Below, piece after piece: positions 1 to 8,947 of a stretch of 64,000 nt of DNA. Every line of letters starts with the position of its first letter. Within the stretch, counting starts at the first letter, position 1. The stretch is from Pontibacter aydingkolensis (GTDB taxonomy: Bacteria > Bacteroidota > Bacteroidia > Cytophagales > Hymenobacteraceae): positions 34,615 to 98,614 of the forward strand of contig NZ_JAHYXK010000016.1 in NCBI RefSeq assembly GCF_019443125.1, given 5' to 3'. The notes under the pieces are model-generated. The model saw only the letters and a program-made list of their open reading frames with translations. It did no database searches and was not told the origin of the DNA. Made by a program: the position numbers and the translations under genes.

Positions 1-350
1 TGGCAGTGGCTGTACCGGCATTGGTGTTGTTGCTGTAGGCAGCATCCGGAGTGATGTCCAGTCCGCCGGCACCTGTTACGCTTACGGTCGCTGGCGTGAT
101 AGCCGAGCCAGTGTAAGTGAAAGGCCCTTCAGCCAGGGTTACTACTGTAGTAGTAGCTGCCTTACCGATCGTGAAGGTCTTGCTGTCGGAAGAGGCAAGG
201 TGGTTGGCAGTCTCAGCATAGCTGAAGCTGGCAGTGGCTGTACCGGCATTGGTGTTGTTGCTGTAGGCAGCATCCGGAGTGATGTCCAGTCCGCCGGCAC
301 CTGTTACGCTTACGGTCGCTGGCGTGATAGCCGAGCCAGTGTAAGTGAAA
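1..350. repeat. Tandem DNA repeat, 228-bp period, inside the surface protein gene
   Basis: Bases 1-122 and 229-350 are identical by eye. The offset of 228 bp equals 76 codons, so the protein frame is kept. The identity stops sharply at the AAGGCCC / AAGTAGC divergence. The repeat array probably continues to the left of the window. Exact DNA identity, rather than only protein identity, points to recent duplication or homogenisation. Confidence 0.9.
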
Positions 351-1909
351 GTAGCACCTGTGATTGTTACTGTCGTTACAGAAGGTGCTTTGCCGATGGT
401 GAAGCTATATGCTGCTGAAGTCTTGCCGTCGTAGTTGTCATCGGCGGCTAGCATAGCTGTGACACTGTAAGAGCCGGCCAGCGTTGGCTTGGTAGCCGAA
501 GCAGCGTAAGCTACTCCACCATTGCTGGTGCCAGTGTAGGTGTAGGTTACCGCTCCAGTTGAGCCAGTTATAGTTGATGTGGCTGGACCTTGTGCAGTTC
601 CGTCATAAGTGAAGGTGTTGCTGCCAGTTACTGCTATAGTGGAAGAAGCCTTGTTTACAGTAAGATTTCCACTTCCAGTACTAGCAGCATAACCAGATTC
701 TGCTGCAAAACTTGCCCCAACAGCTCCTGCATATGCAGTTGATGAAGCATTAATTCCAGCAATAGACACGTTAGATAATGTCGCGATACCGTTACTGTTA
801 GTAATTGCACTACCAACAGGAGAACCGTTTAGTGTGAAAGAAATTGTTTTATCACTAAGAGGAGAGCCGCCTGACGTAAGTGTGGCGGAAAAAGAAGTAG
901 TGCCACCATAAGTACCTGTAGCAGTAGCTACCTCAAGGGCAGTTGGTTGAATAGTATTGATAACAACATCTACAGTTGCCGCTACACTAGTACATTCGCC
1001 TACTTTAGCAATTACTGAATAATTGCCTTCAGCCGCGGCCGTTACATATGAGATAGAAGGATTTTGCTGATTAGACGTAAATCCATTAGGTCCTGTCCAA
1101 CTATAAGTAGCTCCAGTTATTGCAGAGGCAAATAAATTCAATGATCCACCTACTGTTACAGGGCTATTGCTTGAGGCACTTGGAGCAGAAGGAGTCTTAC
1201 TAATTGTTAAATTGAGTCCATTATCAGGCTGATTTGTAACTGGATTTTCTGACCTAACTCGAATTCTATATCCTGAGCCTGAAGGGGTACTAGAGGGTAT
1301 TATTGCGGTAATATTTCTAGCGCCACTCCCGGCAGTATTAAGTAACTCTCCTATTTTAACTGGATTTGCAAAACTTCCTGAAGCATTACTAAGTTCAGCA
1401 ATAAAATCAGCAGTACTTGGAAATTGTCCTGTCGCACCAAGATTTGCACTTACTGCTTCAAAACTCACATTCAAGGATTGACCTGAACAAAAACTAGAGC
1501 CTACTACAGAAACATTTTGAAGGCCAGCATCAGTAAACGTAGTGGTTGCTTTTTTTCCTGTTTGCTTACCTACTACTTCCACTGTAAAAGTTACTCCTAG
1601 ATGCCTGTCTTCGATAGGATATTCAATTTTCCAATATCCTGTAGAGTCCACTTTAGTGTCATGATAGCCATGATGATGCTCATGTGCCGGATCCTCTACA
1701 AGGTGTATATCCACCAAACTATCCTGAGTCCAACCAAATCCTTCAATTATGGCTGTTTGTCCTGGGGAATAATCCTCTTTATCAGATACTACTGTGGGTT
1801 CATAAGTATCAAAAGCATTTACCCCAAAAAAGGATAATGAAGCAAGCAAGGCAACGACATAGAGCATTCGCCACTTTGCCGTTGGTTTTAGTAAAAGTTT
1901 TACATGCAT
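1..1909 (-). CDS. Large secreted repetitive surface protein (MBG/Ig-like repeats), 5' part only
   Basis: An open frame runs from ATG at 1909 to the left edge without a stop, giving 636 codons; the rest lies outside the window. The N-terminus has a basic start and a hydrophobic stretch ending near ASLSFFGVNAF (residues about 15-33), read as a signal peptide. Residues about 38-125 form a beta-rich module starting with the pattern VSDKEDYSPGQ and ending TTTFTDA, a type seen at the start of large Bacteroidota adhesins. An Ig/PKD-like segment follows (about 240-315), then a big-groove Ig-like domain (about 320-420), then Thr/Ser/Ala-rich units of about 76 residues resembling MBG/YDG repeats. Two of these are partly identical at DNA level (1-122 and 229-350). 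The other ATG at 1905 is followed directly by TAA and cannot be used. Function is likely cell-surface adhesion or matrix; a T9SS sorting domain may lie beyond the edge. Family assignment is by repeat style, not by a search. Confidence 0.75.
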   Translation of the reverse strand, partial: MHVKLLLKPTAKWRMLYVVALLASLSFFGVNAFDTYEPTVVSDKEDYSPGQTAIIEGFGWTQDSLVDIHLVEDPAHEHHHGYHDTKVDSTGYWKIEYPIEDRHLGVTFTVEVVGKQTGKKATTTFTDAGLQNVSVVGSSFCSGQSLNVSFEAVSANLGATGQFPSTADFIAELSNASGSFANPVKIGELLNTAGSGARNITAIIPSSTPSGSGYRIRVRSENPVTNQPDNGLNLTISKTPSAPSASSNSPVTVGGSLNLFASAITGATYSWTGPNGFTSNQQNPSISYVTAAAEGNYSVIAKVGECTSVAATVDVVINTIQPTALEVATATGTYGGTTSFSATLTSGGSPLSDKTISFTLNGSPVGSAITNSNGIATLSNVSIAGINASSTAYAGAVGASFAAESGYAASTGSGNLTVNKASSTIAVTGSNTFTYDGTAQGPATSTITGSTGAVTYTYTGTSNGGVAYAASATKPTLAGSYSVTAMLAADDNYDGKTSAAYSFTIGKAPSVTTVTITGATFTYTGSAITPATVSVTGAGGLDITPDAAYSNNTNAGTATASFSYAETANHLASSDSKTFTIGKAATTTVVTLAEGPFTYTGSAITPATVSVTGAGGLDITPDAAYSNNTNAGTATA

Positions 1910-2468
1910 AAAAGTTGGGTTGATTAGTTTTAATTATTTATAGATCAATGGCAAAACTCATTTATCCATACTTCTCTGAATAAGCAGCGCACAGATTTTC
2001 AGCTCAGCTAATCAGAAAAATAAATAAATGCTTTATGAAAGTTGAATTATTGCAATAGTAGAACTCGCATTAGAAATGGACACTACTATTTATACAGATA
2101 GGTAGGGTAAGGCAGTACCAAAGCCTACATAATGCTAAAAGTTGGTATTCTTCTCAAATCAGACACTCTAACCTGTGTCTAACATATATTAATTGTAACT
2201 ATACAAATACTATATACACCGAAACAATAAGAAAGTTGCTATTTATTAAAAATATTTTACAATTATTATTCTCGATCTAATATTGTATTTTTAAAATATT
2301 AAGAAATCTGTTAAGCATGTTACTTTCTTCTATCTCTTAAGTAAGTACAACTTGTACAGCATTTGTTTAAATTGTTGCTTAATTTTGCATACAACATAGT
2401 TGAAGCATTTAACTGGCATAATTTTTTCTAGGTATACTTCATCCAGTAAAGCATAAATTTTTTGAAAC
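1910..2468. other. AT-rich divergent intergenic region
   Basis: About 560 bp separate the divergently transcribed surface-protein gene (minus) and the DUF2911 gene (plus). I see no ORF, RNA gene or clear terminator. It holds TAATTTTG at 2380-2387, which fits the Bacteroidota -7 consensus TAnnTTTG for the plus-strand gene, although no TTG lies at the preferred spacing. A 13-nt perfect palindrome, GTACAAcTTGTAC, sits at 2345-2357 just upstream of that element and could be an operator; this is weak. Confidence 0.4.
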
Positions 2469-3332
2469 ATGTATCGCCACATCATAATCATATTAGTAGT
2501 ATTAACTGTTTTCGTTTCTCACTCTGCGCATGCCCAGCTTAAATTACCACAAGCCAGCCCAGAGGCTTTTGTAAAGCAAACCATTGGCTTAACTGATATT
2601 TCGGTTAGCTACCATGCTCCCAGTGTAAAAGGCAGACAGATTTTTGGTTCGCTGGTTCCTTTTGGTACCATGTGGCGTGCGGGAGCTAACGAGGCAACAC
2701 TGATCACTTTTACCGATGAACTTTTCCTGAATAATGAGCGTGTTCCTGCCGGCACTTACTCCTTTTTTCTGCTGCCAAAAGCAGACTCTACCTGGAACAT
2801 TATTTTGAACCGCGATACGACATTATGGGGATTAGAAGGCTATAATGAACTGGAAGATGTGGCTTACCTGGAAGTGAAACCTGTTAAGGCACCGTTTCAA
2901 GAAACCATGCAGTTCCAGTTTTCAGATATAGGCACAAACACTGGCAAACTTAATCTGAGATGGGAGAATGTAACTGTTACGCTGAACATAGAGACTGAAG
3001 TGGAGAAAAAGGCATTAGCTAACATTAACCAGGCACTAGCTAATGCTGAACCTGACGATTGGTATATATGGGCGCAAAGCGCTGAGTTTATGCTGCCCCG
3101 CCGTGAACAACACCAGAAAGCCTTGGAGTGGATAAATAAATCAATTGCCATTAAAGAGAATTTCTTTAATAACTGGATTAAGGCAAAGCTCTATGCTCAG
3201 AATAAAGAATACGAAATGGCTGCTAACTTAACTGCCAAAGCTATCCAACTAGGAAGCGCAGAACCAGATTCTTATAAAACGTATGCCAGAGAGATAGAAT
3301 CTGCCTATGATATTTGGAAAAAGAGGCGCTAA
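2469..3332 (+). CDS. DUF2911 domain secreted protein with C-terminal TPR-like helices
   Basis: The 287-residue product has a signal peptide (residues 1-22, ending AHAQ). Residues about 25-165 match the DUF2911 family pattern: an opening PQASPEAFVKQTIGLTDI, the VKGRQIFG and GTMWRAGANEAT segments, then VPAGTYSFFLLP. DUF2911 proteins are common, uncharacterised periplasmic or secreted beta-sandwich proteins in Bacteroidota. The last 100 residues (about 185-287) are helical and Ala/Lys rich with TPR-like spacing (WINKSIAIKENFFNNWIKAKL). The gene stands alone, facing the TonB-receptor gene and sharing a terminator hairpin with it. Molecular function is unknown. Confidence 0.85.
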   Translation: MYRHIIIILVVLTVFVSHSAHAQLKLPQASPEAFVKQTIGLTDISVSYHAPSVKGRQIFGSLVPFGTMWRAGANEATLITFTDELFLNNERVPAGTYSFFLLPKADSTWNIILNRDTTLWGLEGYNELEDVAYLEVKPVKAPFQETMQFQFSDIGTNTGKLNLRWENVTVTLNIETEVEKKALANINQALANAEPDDWYIWAQSAEFMLPRREQHQKALEWINKSIAIKENFFNNWIKAKLYAQNKEYEMAANLTAKAIQLGSAEPDSYKTYAREIESAYDIWKKRR

Positions 3333-3351
3333 GAAATATAAACTGAAGTAT

Positions 3352-3380
3352 AAAAAGGGAGCTGAATAGGCTCCTTTTTT
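3352..3380. terminator. Bidirectional intrinsic terminator
   Basis: A hairpin with a GGGAGC/GCTCCT stem, 7-nt loop and flanking A5 and T6 tracts lies between the convergent DUF2911 and TonB-receptor genes, so it can serve both strands. Confidence 0.75.
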
Positions 3381-3394
3381 CATACTTTTAAGTT

Positions 3395-5830
3395 TTAGAA
3401 GGTAGCTACGAAACGAAGATTGAGTCTGCGACCTGTCAGGAAGTTGGGTACGGCATAGGTAAGGCCATTTACGTCCTGCACATACGTATAAGAAACACGA
3501 TTGTTGGCATCGATCAGGTTTAGAACCTCCAGACCTATCCATAAACTTTGTAGCGAAAATCTGTTGCGCTCTACCAGTTCACTTTCCAGCACGATCACTT
3601 TCGAAAAACCAAGGTCTAGGCGTTTGTATGATTTACCATTGAAAGCGTTTCGGAACTCCTGCTGCCTTGGCGGGCCAAAAGGCAAACCGCTGCCATACAC
3701 CAGATTCAGGTACATTCTGATAGTCGGGTTATCAGGTAAATGATCCTGGAAGAATACACCGATATTCATGAGTTGGTCTGTTGGCCTGCGCAGGTAGCCT
3801 ACCTCTCTTTTGCCTGTAATATCTCCGTTTGTAGCATAAACAAAAGTAGAGTCGCCGGTAACGTTCTCTTTTGTCTGCATCAGGCCAAAGCTCAGCCACG
3901 ACTCTGCCCCTTCTATAAACTCCCCGTTCACGCGCAGGTCCATGCCAGTGGCGTATGCCTTAGCGTTGTTTTTGGCATAATAGCGCAGCCGCACATTGTC
4001 CACGTCGTAAGGTATAACGTTGGTTATGTGTTTGTAATAGGCCTCGGCAGTAAACTTGAAATCACGGCCCCATGCTTTAAACAGGTAATCAGAGCCAATA
4101 ATAGCATGAACAGAACGCTGTGCTTTAATTTCTTCGTTCAGCTGGCCTTCAAAATCGCGTAACTCTCTGTAAAAAGGAGGCTGATAGTATAAACCTACTG
4201 CTGCCTTGAAGGATAAATCCGGGTTGTGCCTTGTTATAAAAGAATACTGAACGCGTGGCGTAAACGTAAACTCGTTGTTAAAGCCCCAGTAACTTGCCCT
4301 GATGCCGTAAGTAATGGTCTTAAGAGAATCAATTTCGTAGGTATGCTGCGCGTAAGCATTGTAGCGCATGCTGTTCAGGTTAAGGTCTGAGTTTAGCAGA
4401 TAGGTTTGTGTTACAAAATCAGCGGAATCAACAAAACCATACTCCGCCATCTTATCGTCGATATTCTCTAAGCCAGCTTTTACTCCAAACTGTATATTGC
4501 TGCGCTGGCTTACGCGCCAGTTGTTCCGGCTCTCAGCAGTTGCAATGCGGGCCAGTAACGTGTTGCGTGAGTGGTCGAACTGGCTACCTACTCCTCTTGT
4601 GCGTTCATCTTCGCCCAGGTTATTCGAATTTACGCTTACCTCACTTAGCCGGTATCCAGCCTCCAGGTCTCTGAACTCGCGCTCCCTGGATTGTACCCCG
4701 GAAAGTATAAACTCGCTGCTGAAACTATCTGAAAAACGATGGTTAAGGTTAACTCCTGTCTGAAAAGTACGGTATTCCATCAGTTCCTGCCCATCGAAAG
4801 CAACATAAAGCCGTAGCGGTGTCTGGCGTGTGCCAAAAGTGGTTACCCTATTCTCCGGTATCACTAGGAAATTATTATGTGCGTAACTGGCAAGTATACC
4901 TAGTGTAGTAGTTCCTGCTTCACTCCCATTTTTACTCAAGTCGTAGGTTACATATGCTTGAGCGTCAGAGAAACTAGGTCGGTAATCGCCATCTATTTGC
5001 AGGCCCTGTAACATGTACTGCCCGTTTTTATGACGCACACCAAGCAGGTAAGTAACTTTCTTGTTTTTAGACGCAGACTCCAGGTGCACCGACCCACCTG
5101 TTAAGCCACCGGTAACAGATGCAGCAAATTTCTGAGGCGTTTTATACTTTATACTTAGCACCGACGAAAGCTTATCGCCATACTTAGGTTGCCAGCCTCC
5201 GGAAGAGAACTCAATATCCTGCACCAGATCCGGGTTTACAAAGCTAAGTCCCTCCTGCTGGGCAGCCGTAATCAGAAAGGGCCGGTATATCTCGATGTTA
5301 TTAACGTAAACCAAGTTCTCGTCGTAGTTGCCGCCTCTAACCGAATAGGTGCTGGAAAGCTCGTTGTTGCTGGAAACGCCAGGCAGCGTAACCAGAATCT
5401 TGTTAAAATCGCCGTAAGCTGAAGGTAAATTGCGGGTAAGTCGTGGGTCCAGTTTTGTTACGCTTACTTCTTCGCGGGTGTCGTTGTTGTTCTTACCCCT
5501 TACATTTACTGTACCCAGTTGTTTAGGGTCAGGATCAAGTTTAAACCCAAGGCTTTGAGTCTGATCTGGAGCCAGCAGAAGCGTACGTTCCTGAGATCTA
5601 AAGCCAAGGTAGCTAACTACAAGTATAAACTCTTTATTGGCTGGTACTTCTAACCGGAAACTGCCAAGTGCATTGGTTTGAGTTGCGGCCGTGGTGCCTT
5701 TTATACTTACAGTGGCCAGTTCAAGTGGGTCACCAGTGCTGGCAAATACTGTACCTGTTACAAAAGCTTGCTGTGCTGAAACACCTAGCGGCAAAAGCAT
5801 AATAAACCATACCGATAGATATTTCAGCAT
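3395..5830 (-). CDS. TonB-dependent receptor with carboxypeptidase-regulatory-like N-terminal domain
   Basis: This 811-residue outer-membrane transporter has a signal peptide (1-20, GVSAQQ), a CarboxypepD_reg-like Ig fold (about 21-107), a plug region (about 120-235, with STYSVRGGNYDENLVYVNNIEIYRP, the usual plug motif of Bacteroidota receptors) and a C-terminal beta-barrel ending in an aromatic residue (VATF). It would use TonB/ExbBD energy to take up an unknown ligand. No SusD partner is next to it, so it is not a polysaccharide-utilisation pair. It is the last gene of the minus-strand run mnmA-lipoprotein-subtilase-rpe-receptor; rpe lies 12 bp upstream. The substrate cannot be inferred. 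Confidence 0.92.
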   Translation of the reverse strand: MLKYLSVWFIMLLPLGVSAQQAFVTGTVFASTGDPLELATVSIKGTTAATQTNALGSFRLEVPANKEFILVVSYLGFRSQERTLLLAPDQTQSLGFKLDPDPKQLGTVNVRGKNNNDTREEVSVTKLDPRLTRNLPSAYGDFNKILVTLPGVSSNNELSSTYSVRGGNYDENLVYVNNIEIYRPFLITAAQQEGLSFVNPDLVQDIEFSSGGWQPKYGDKLSSVLSIKYKTPQKFAASVTGGLTGGSVHLESASKNKKVTYLLGVRHKNGQYMLQGLQIDGDYRPSFSDAQAYVTYDLSKNGSEAGTTTLGILASYAHNNFLVIPENRVTTFGTRQTPLRLYVAFDGQELMEYRTFQTGVNLNHRFSDSFSSEFILSGVQSREREFRDLEAGYRLSEVSVNSNNLGEDERTRGVGSQFDHSRNTLLARIATAESRNNWRVSQRSNIQFGVKAGLENIDDKMAEYGFVDSADFVTQTYLLNSDLNLNSMRYNAYAQHTYEIDSLKTITYGIRASYWGFNNEFTFTPRVQYSFITRHNPDLSFKAAVGLYYQPPFYRELRDFEGQLNEEIKAQRSVHAIIGSDYLFKAWGRDFKFTAEAYYKHITNVIPYDVDNVRLRYYAKNNAKAYATGMDLRVNGEFIEGAESWLSFGLMQTKENVTGDSTFVYATNGDITGKREVGYLRRPTDQLMNIGVFFQDHLPDNPTIRMYLNLVYGSGLPFGPPRQQEFRNAFNGKSYKRLDLGFSKVIVLESELVERNRFSLQSLWIGLEVLNLIDANNRVSYTYVQDVNGLTYAVPNFLTGRRLNLRFVATF

Positions 5831-5842
5831 AAGCAGTATAAA

Positions 5843-6499
5843 TTAATTTAAAACGTTTTTTAAGTTGGCAATTGTCTGGATCGGGTCAGCTGCAGAGAAT
5901 ACAAAGTTACCAGCCACCAGCACATCCGCACCTCTATCAAGTAATGGTTTTGCATTTTGCTCATTCACACCTCCGTCAATCTCTATCAGGGTATTGGCGT
6001 TTCGTGAGATAATCATGTTCTTAAGCGCTTCGATCTTACGGTACGTGTTCTCGATGAATTTCTGTCCGCCAAAGCCAGGGTTAACCGACATCAGGCAAAC
6101 AAGGTCCAGGTCTTCAATCACATCCTCAAGCAGATTAATAGAGGTATGCGGATTTAGAGCCACGCCTGCTTTTGCACCAGTTGCTTTAATTTGCTGTATA
6201 GTGCGGTGCAAATGGTTGCAGGCCTCTATGTGCACGGTAATAGTGTCGGCACCGGCTGCCCGGAAACGCTCGATGTATAACTCCGGCTCCACGATCATCA
6301 AGTGGACATCCATTGGCTTTTGGGCGTGCTTCTTTATGGCCTCCATTACCGGAAAACCAAACGAGATGTTCGGCACAAAACGGCCGTCCATAATATCGAT
6401 ATGCAGCCAGTCGGCCTGGCTTTTGTTTAGCATTTCTACCTCCGACTGCAGATTAGCAAAGTCTGAGGCAAGTACAGATGGGGCAATTAGTGGTCTCAT
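5843..6499 (-). CDS. rpe: Ribulose-phosphate 3-epimerase
   Basis: Interconverts D-ribulose 5-phosphate and D-xylulose 5-phosphate in the pentose phosphate pathway in the cytoplasm. The 218-residue length is normal. Seen motifs: IAPSVLASDF at the start, HIDIMDG (H33, D35 metal/catalytic), DVHLMI, SVNPGFGGQKF, and IDGGVN near the C-terminus carrying the second catalytic Asp. It lies between a subtilase gene upstream and the TonB-receptor gene 12 bp downstream, probably in one transcript; there is no obvious functional link between them. TACCTTTG at 6505-6512 (minus strand) resembles a -7 element but sits so close to the ATG that a transcript from it would be leaderless, so I do not call it a promoter. 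Confidence 0.97.
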   Translation of the reverse strand: MRPLIAPSVLASDFANLQSEVEMLNKSQADWLHIDIMDGRFVPNISFGFPVMEAIKKHAQKPMDVHLMIVEPELYIERFRAAGADTITVHIEACNHLHRTIQQIKATGAKAGVALNPHTSINLLEDVIEDLDLVCLMSVNPGFGGQKFIENTYRKIEALKNMIISRNANTLIEIDGGVNEQNAKPLLDRGADVLVAGNFVFSAADPIQTIANLKNVLN

Positions 6500-6547
6500 A
6501 CCTGCAAAGGTAACTTTTTTGGGTAAAGGTAAAGTATGAAAACGATC

Positions 6548-8206
6548 CTATAATTTGATAAAGCGCACTGTAGTAGCACTACTGCCTGAACTAACACGGC
6601 ACAAGTATAAGCCTTTACTTAAAGAATGAGGCTCCAGGTTGAGCTTCTGCTCTGTGGCAGGCTGCTTAATTTGCTGCCTGAGCATCAGTTTTCCCGTTGC
6701 ATCCATAACTTGTACCTCAACTGGCTGCTTTTGCCAGTCCTGCCCTAAAATAAGTATAACCGGCTTATCTGACACCGGATTTGTAATGAGCACTTTATTT
6801 TTGGGTGGAAGTTTAGCTAAAGAAGTAATTGTGCGGTTATAACTCGGTATTCCATAGCCTATACTATTATCCGGGTTGGCTGCCTGACTACCACTTTGCC
6901 TCAACAGTTGAATGATCTCATAGTTTGTTTTAGTCCGGTTGGCCTGCCATAAGCTGGTAGCAAAGCCTGCCACAATTGGCCCTGAAAAAGAGGTGCCGTT
7001 ACTTTTGGCTACATTGCCTGTTGTGGTAAGCACATAAGCCAACCGGCCCAGTGCCACTACATCAGGTTTAACCTGCCCATCGGCACTTGGCCCAAAAGAG
7101 CTGAAAGATGCCTTTACCCCCAACGAATCAACTGCACCAACAGCAAGTACAGAATCAGCGTCTGCAGGCGAAGAAATATACTTCCAGGTGCTGGTTCCTT
7201 CGTTACCTGCGCTGGTCACCACCAACATACCAACAGCAGCGGCAATGTCTGCAGCTTTTGCGACCAGAGTAGTGTTGCCATCCATTTCGCTGTAAGTATA
7301 ACTTCTGGAAGGGCTGTCGAAAATGTTGTATCCCAGCGAGGAATTGATAACATCGGCCCCGGCACTATCTGCATATTCTGCACCTAAAAGCCAGTTTATC
7401 TCCTCTATATTGTGTTCTGTGGCTGCGTCTTCAGTTCTTAATAGTATGTAGTCTGCCTCATAAGCCGTACCGATCATTTTGCCGGGTTGGTAAGCCGCCA
7501 TAGTAGAAAGAACAGCAGTACCATGCGAGTTGGCTCCGTATACATTCTCCTGCTTGGCCACAAAATCAAAGGTGCCTTTTATCTTGTCATTTTGGAAAAG
7601 ATGGGCAAAAGCGCTGATGGTGTTTACTCCCGGAAAGCCAGCATCCAGTACAGCAATGGTCATACCGGCACCGCGAAAACCGGTATTGTGAAGTTCTACG
7701 GCCCCCAGCATGTTCGCTTGGTGAAAGGCTCTGCCGTAGTCTTCTTTTTCCAACGTAGTAACTAAAGTAGAACTTTGAGATACAGTTTCCAGCTTGCCGG
7801 TAGTGCGAAGTATGGCATTAGTCGGACCAGCTAATCGGTTTAAGGTTTGGGTTGATCTAACAAATGGTAAGGCTTCAAGTTCAGCCAGTTTTTGGTCAGA
7901 ACATTGCACAACAGCGGCGTTAAACCACCTGGAAGTATACCATACCTTTACCCCCTGCTCTTTTAGACCGGTAACATAAGATGGGTTGACAGGTAGGTCT
8001 CTTTCTTTCAAGGCTATACTTTGCCGTTGGCGCCGTTCCAATGCCCTGGAAGATAAGAAATCCTGAGGTTGTTGAAGTGAGTAGGGAGAATTGGCTTTGT
8101 CTGTAAAGTATACTAATCTTTTCTGCTCCGGTGAAGTTTCCTGTGCCTGAGCCACAAAGTATGGCGCAAACAACAAGACAGATATGTAGAGCAAAAGCTG
8201 GCGCAT
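6548..8206 (-). CDS. S8 family subtilisin-like serine protease with T9SS C-terminal sorting domain
   Basis: A 552-residue secreted protease. A signal peptide occupies residues 1-21. The catalytic triad is visible as D188 (VLDAGF), H228 (NSHGTAV) and S406 (NGTSFSGP), with the oxyanion Asn in SAGNEG (N335). Residues about 475-552 form a type A T9SS sorting domain: VQVMDATGKLMLRQQ, LSKGLYLCRV and a terminal basic FIKL. The protein should therefore cross the outer membrane by the type IX system and be surface-bound or released. It follows the lipoprotein gene by 3 bp, implying co-transcription. The N-terminal region (about 25-125) resembles a propeptide. Substrates are unknown. Confidence 0.94.
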   Translation of the reverse strand: MRQLLLYISVLLFAPYFVAQAQETSPEQKRLVYFTDKANSPYSLQQPQDFLSSRALERRQRQSIALKERDLPVNPSYVTGLKEQGVKVWYTSRWFNAAVVQCSDQKLAELEALPFVRSTQTLNRLAGPTNAILRTTGKLETVSQSSTLVTTLEKEDYGRAFHQANMLGAVELHNTGFRGAGMTIAVLDAGFPGVNTISAFAHLFQNDKIKGTFDFVAKQENVYGANSHGTAVLSTMAAYQPGKMIGTAYEADYILLRTEDAATEHNIEEINWLLGAEYADSAGADVINSSLGYNIFDSPSRSYTYSEMDGNTTLVAKAADIAAAVGMLVVTSAGNEGTSTWKYISSPADADSVLAVGAVDSLGVKASFSSFGPSADGQVKPDVVALGRLAYVLTTTGNVAKSNGTSFSGPIVAGFATSLWQANRTKTNYEIIQLLRQSGSQAANPDNSIGYGIPSYNRTITSLAKLPPKNKVLITNPVSDKPVILILGQDWQKQPVEVQVMDATGKLMLRQQIKQPATEQKLNLEPHSLSKGLYLCRVSSGSSATTVRFIKL

Positions 8207-8209
8207 GAA

Positions 8210-8941
8210 TTATCTGCTTCCGTAGGAGATTAGCGTTTCGTGGCGTTCGTGGCCGTTTAGTTTATACCCTGTGCCCTGCGGACAACTGCTGTCGTTACAG
8301 TAAACAACACGGTTAAAAAGCCTGTATACTTTACCTATTCCTTTGGCATACACTTCTTTCCGGTTATCCAGTTGAAGAAAATTGTCTTTGGGCGTACCTT
8401 GTATAACAGTTACCGTTATAGGATAAACAGTTCCGTTTAATTCAAATGGCTCACCTACAGAAGTATACTTATAAGGCTCTTTACGCAGATAGGGATCTGT
8501 CTCAAGGTTGTTTATTACACGATCGTTGTAGGCATCTCCTAACCAAAGTTTACCCTCCTGCACCGGGAACACCAGCTTTACATACATCGTGTTATCCTTG
8601 GTCAGCAGGGCAAACTTGTCTGATTTCGTGAGCGTCATCACGGAGTCTTCTACCCACTCTGTCTGGTTATAGCGCTTAATAGAGCGTATGATCTTATAAC
8701 TCAGCGTGTTTGTCTGATCGAAGAAACTGGTATCTACCACTTCCCGCATTTCAAAGCTGTCTTTGGCACCAACGTTATTCCGGTACTTTATGTCAACTAC
8801 TTTGTATATCTTAAAATCACCTACTTTTACTGGCAGGTAATCCAGGCCCAAGGCTTCGGGATCAAGCTCAACATACTTTCTCTCGCAGCCAGCCAAGCCT
8901 GCCAAAGTGAATAAAACACAGAATAACAGCGCCTTTCTCAT
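8210..8941 (-). CDS. Hypothetical lipoprotein
   Basis: A 243-residue protein with a lipoprotein signal (MRKALLFCVLFTLAGLAGC, lipobox LAGC with Cys at residue 19). The mature part is beta-rich, with a repeating pattern of short strands and charged turns, and has a C-terminal Cys pair (VVYCNDSSC) that may form a disulfide. I do not recognise a characterised family. It lies 6 bp downstream of mnmA and 3 bp upstream of the T9SS subtilase, so it is probably co-transcribed and may act at the envelope with the protease; that link is inference. Confidence 0.8.
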   Translation of the reverse strand: MRKALLFCVLFTLAGLAGCERKYVELDPEALGLDYLPVKVGDFKIYKVVDIKYRNNVGAKDSFEMREVVDTSFFDQTNTLSYKIIRSIKRYNQTEWVEDSVMTLTKSDKFALLTKDNTMYVKLVFPVQEGKLWLGDAYNDRVINNLETDPYLRKEPYKYTSVGEPFELNGTVYPITVTVIQGTPKDNFLQLDNRKEVYAKGIGKVYRLFNRVVYCNDSSCPQGTGYKLNGHERHETLISYGSR

Positions 8942-8947
8942 ACTTTG

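Noticed and set aside
200..418. Plus-strand small ORF at the left end
   Set aside because: Antisense to the repetitive surface protein gene and lies over its exact DNA repeat.
2345..2357. GTACAAcTTGTAC palindrome as an operator
   Set aside because: A single short palindrome in AT-rich spacer without a neighbouring regulator; kept only as a remark in the spacer entry.
3249..3542. Minus-strand 97-codon ORF across the DUF2911/receptor junction
   Set aside because: It overlaps both convergent genes and their terminator and has no family features.
6505..6512. TACCTTTG as the rpe promoter -7 box
   Set aside because: It is only 6 bp from the ATG with no TTG at the right distance; a chance match is more likely.
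5865..6539. Plus-strand 224-codon ORF
   Set aside because: Fully antisense to rpe, which has clear catalytic motifs; the ORF product has no recognisable family.
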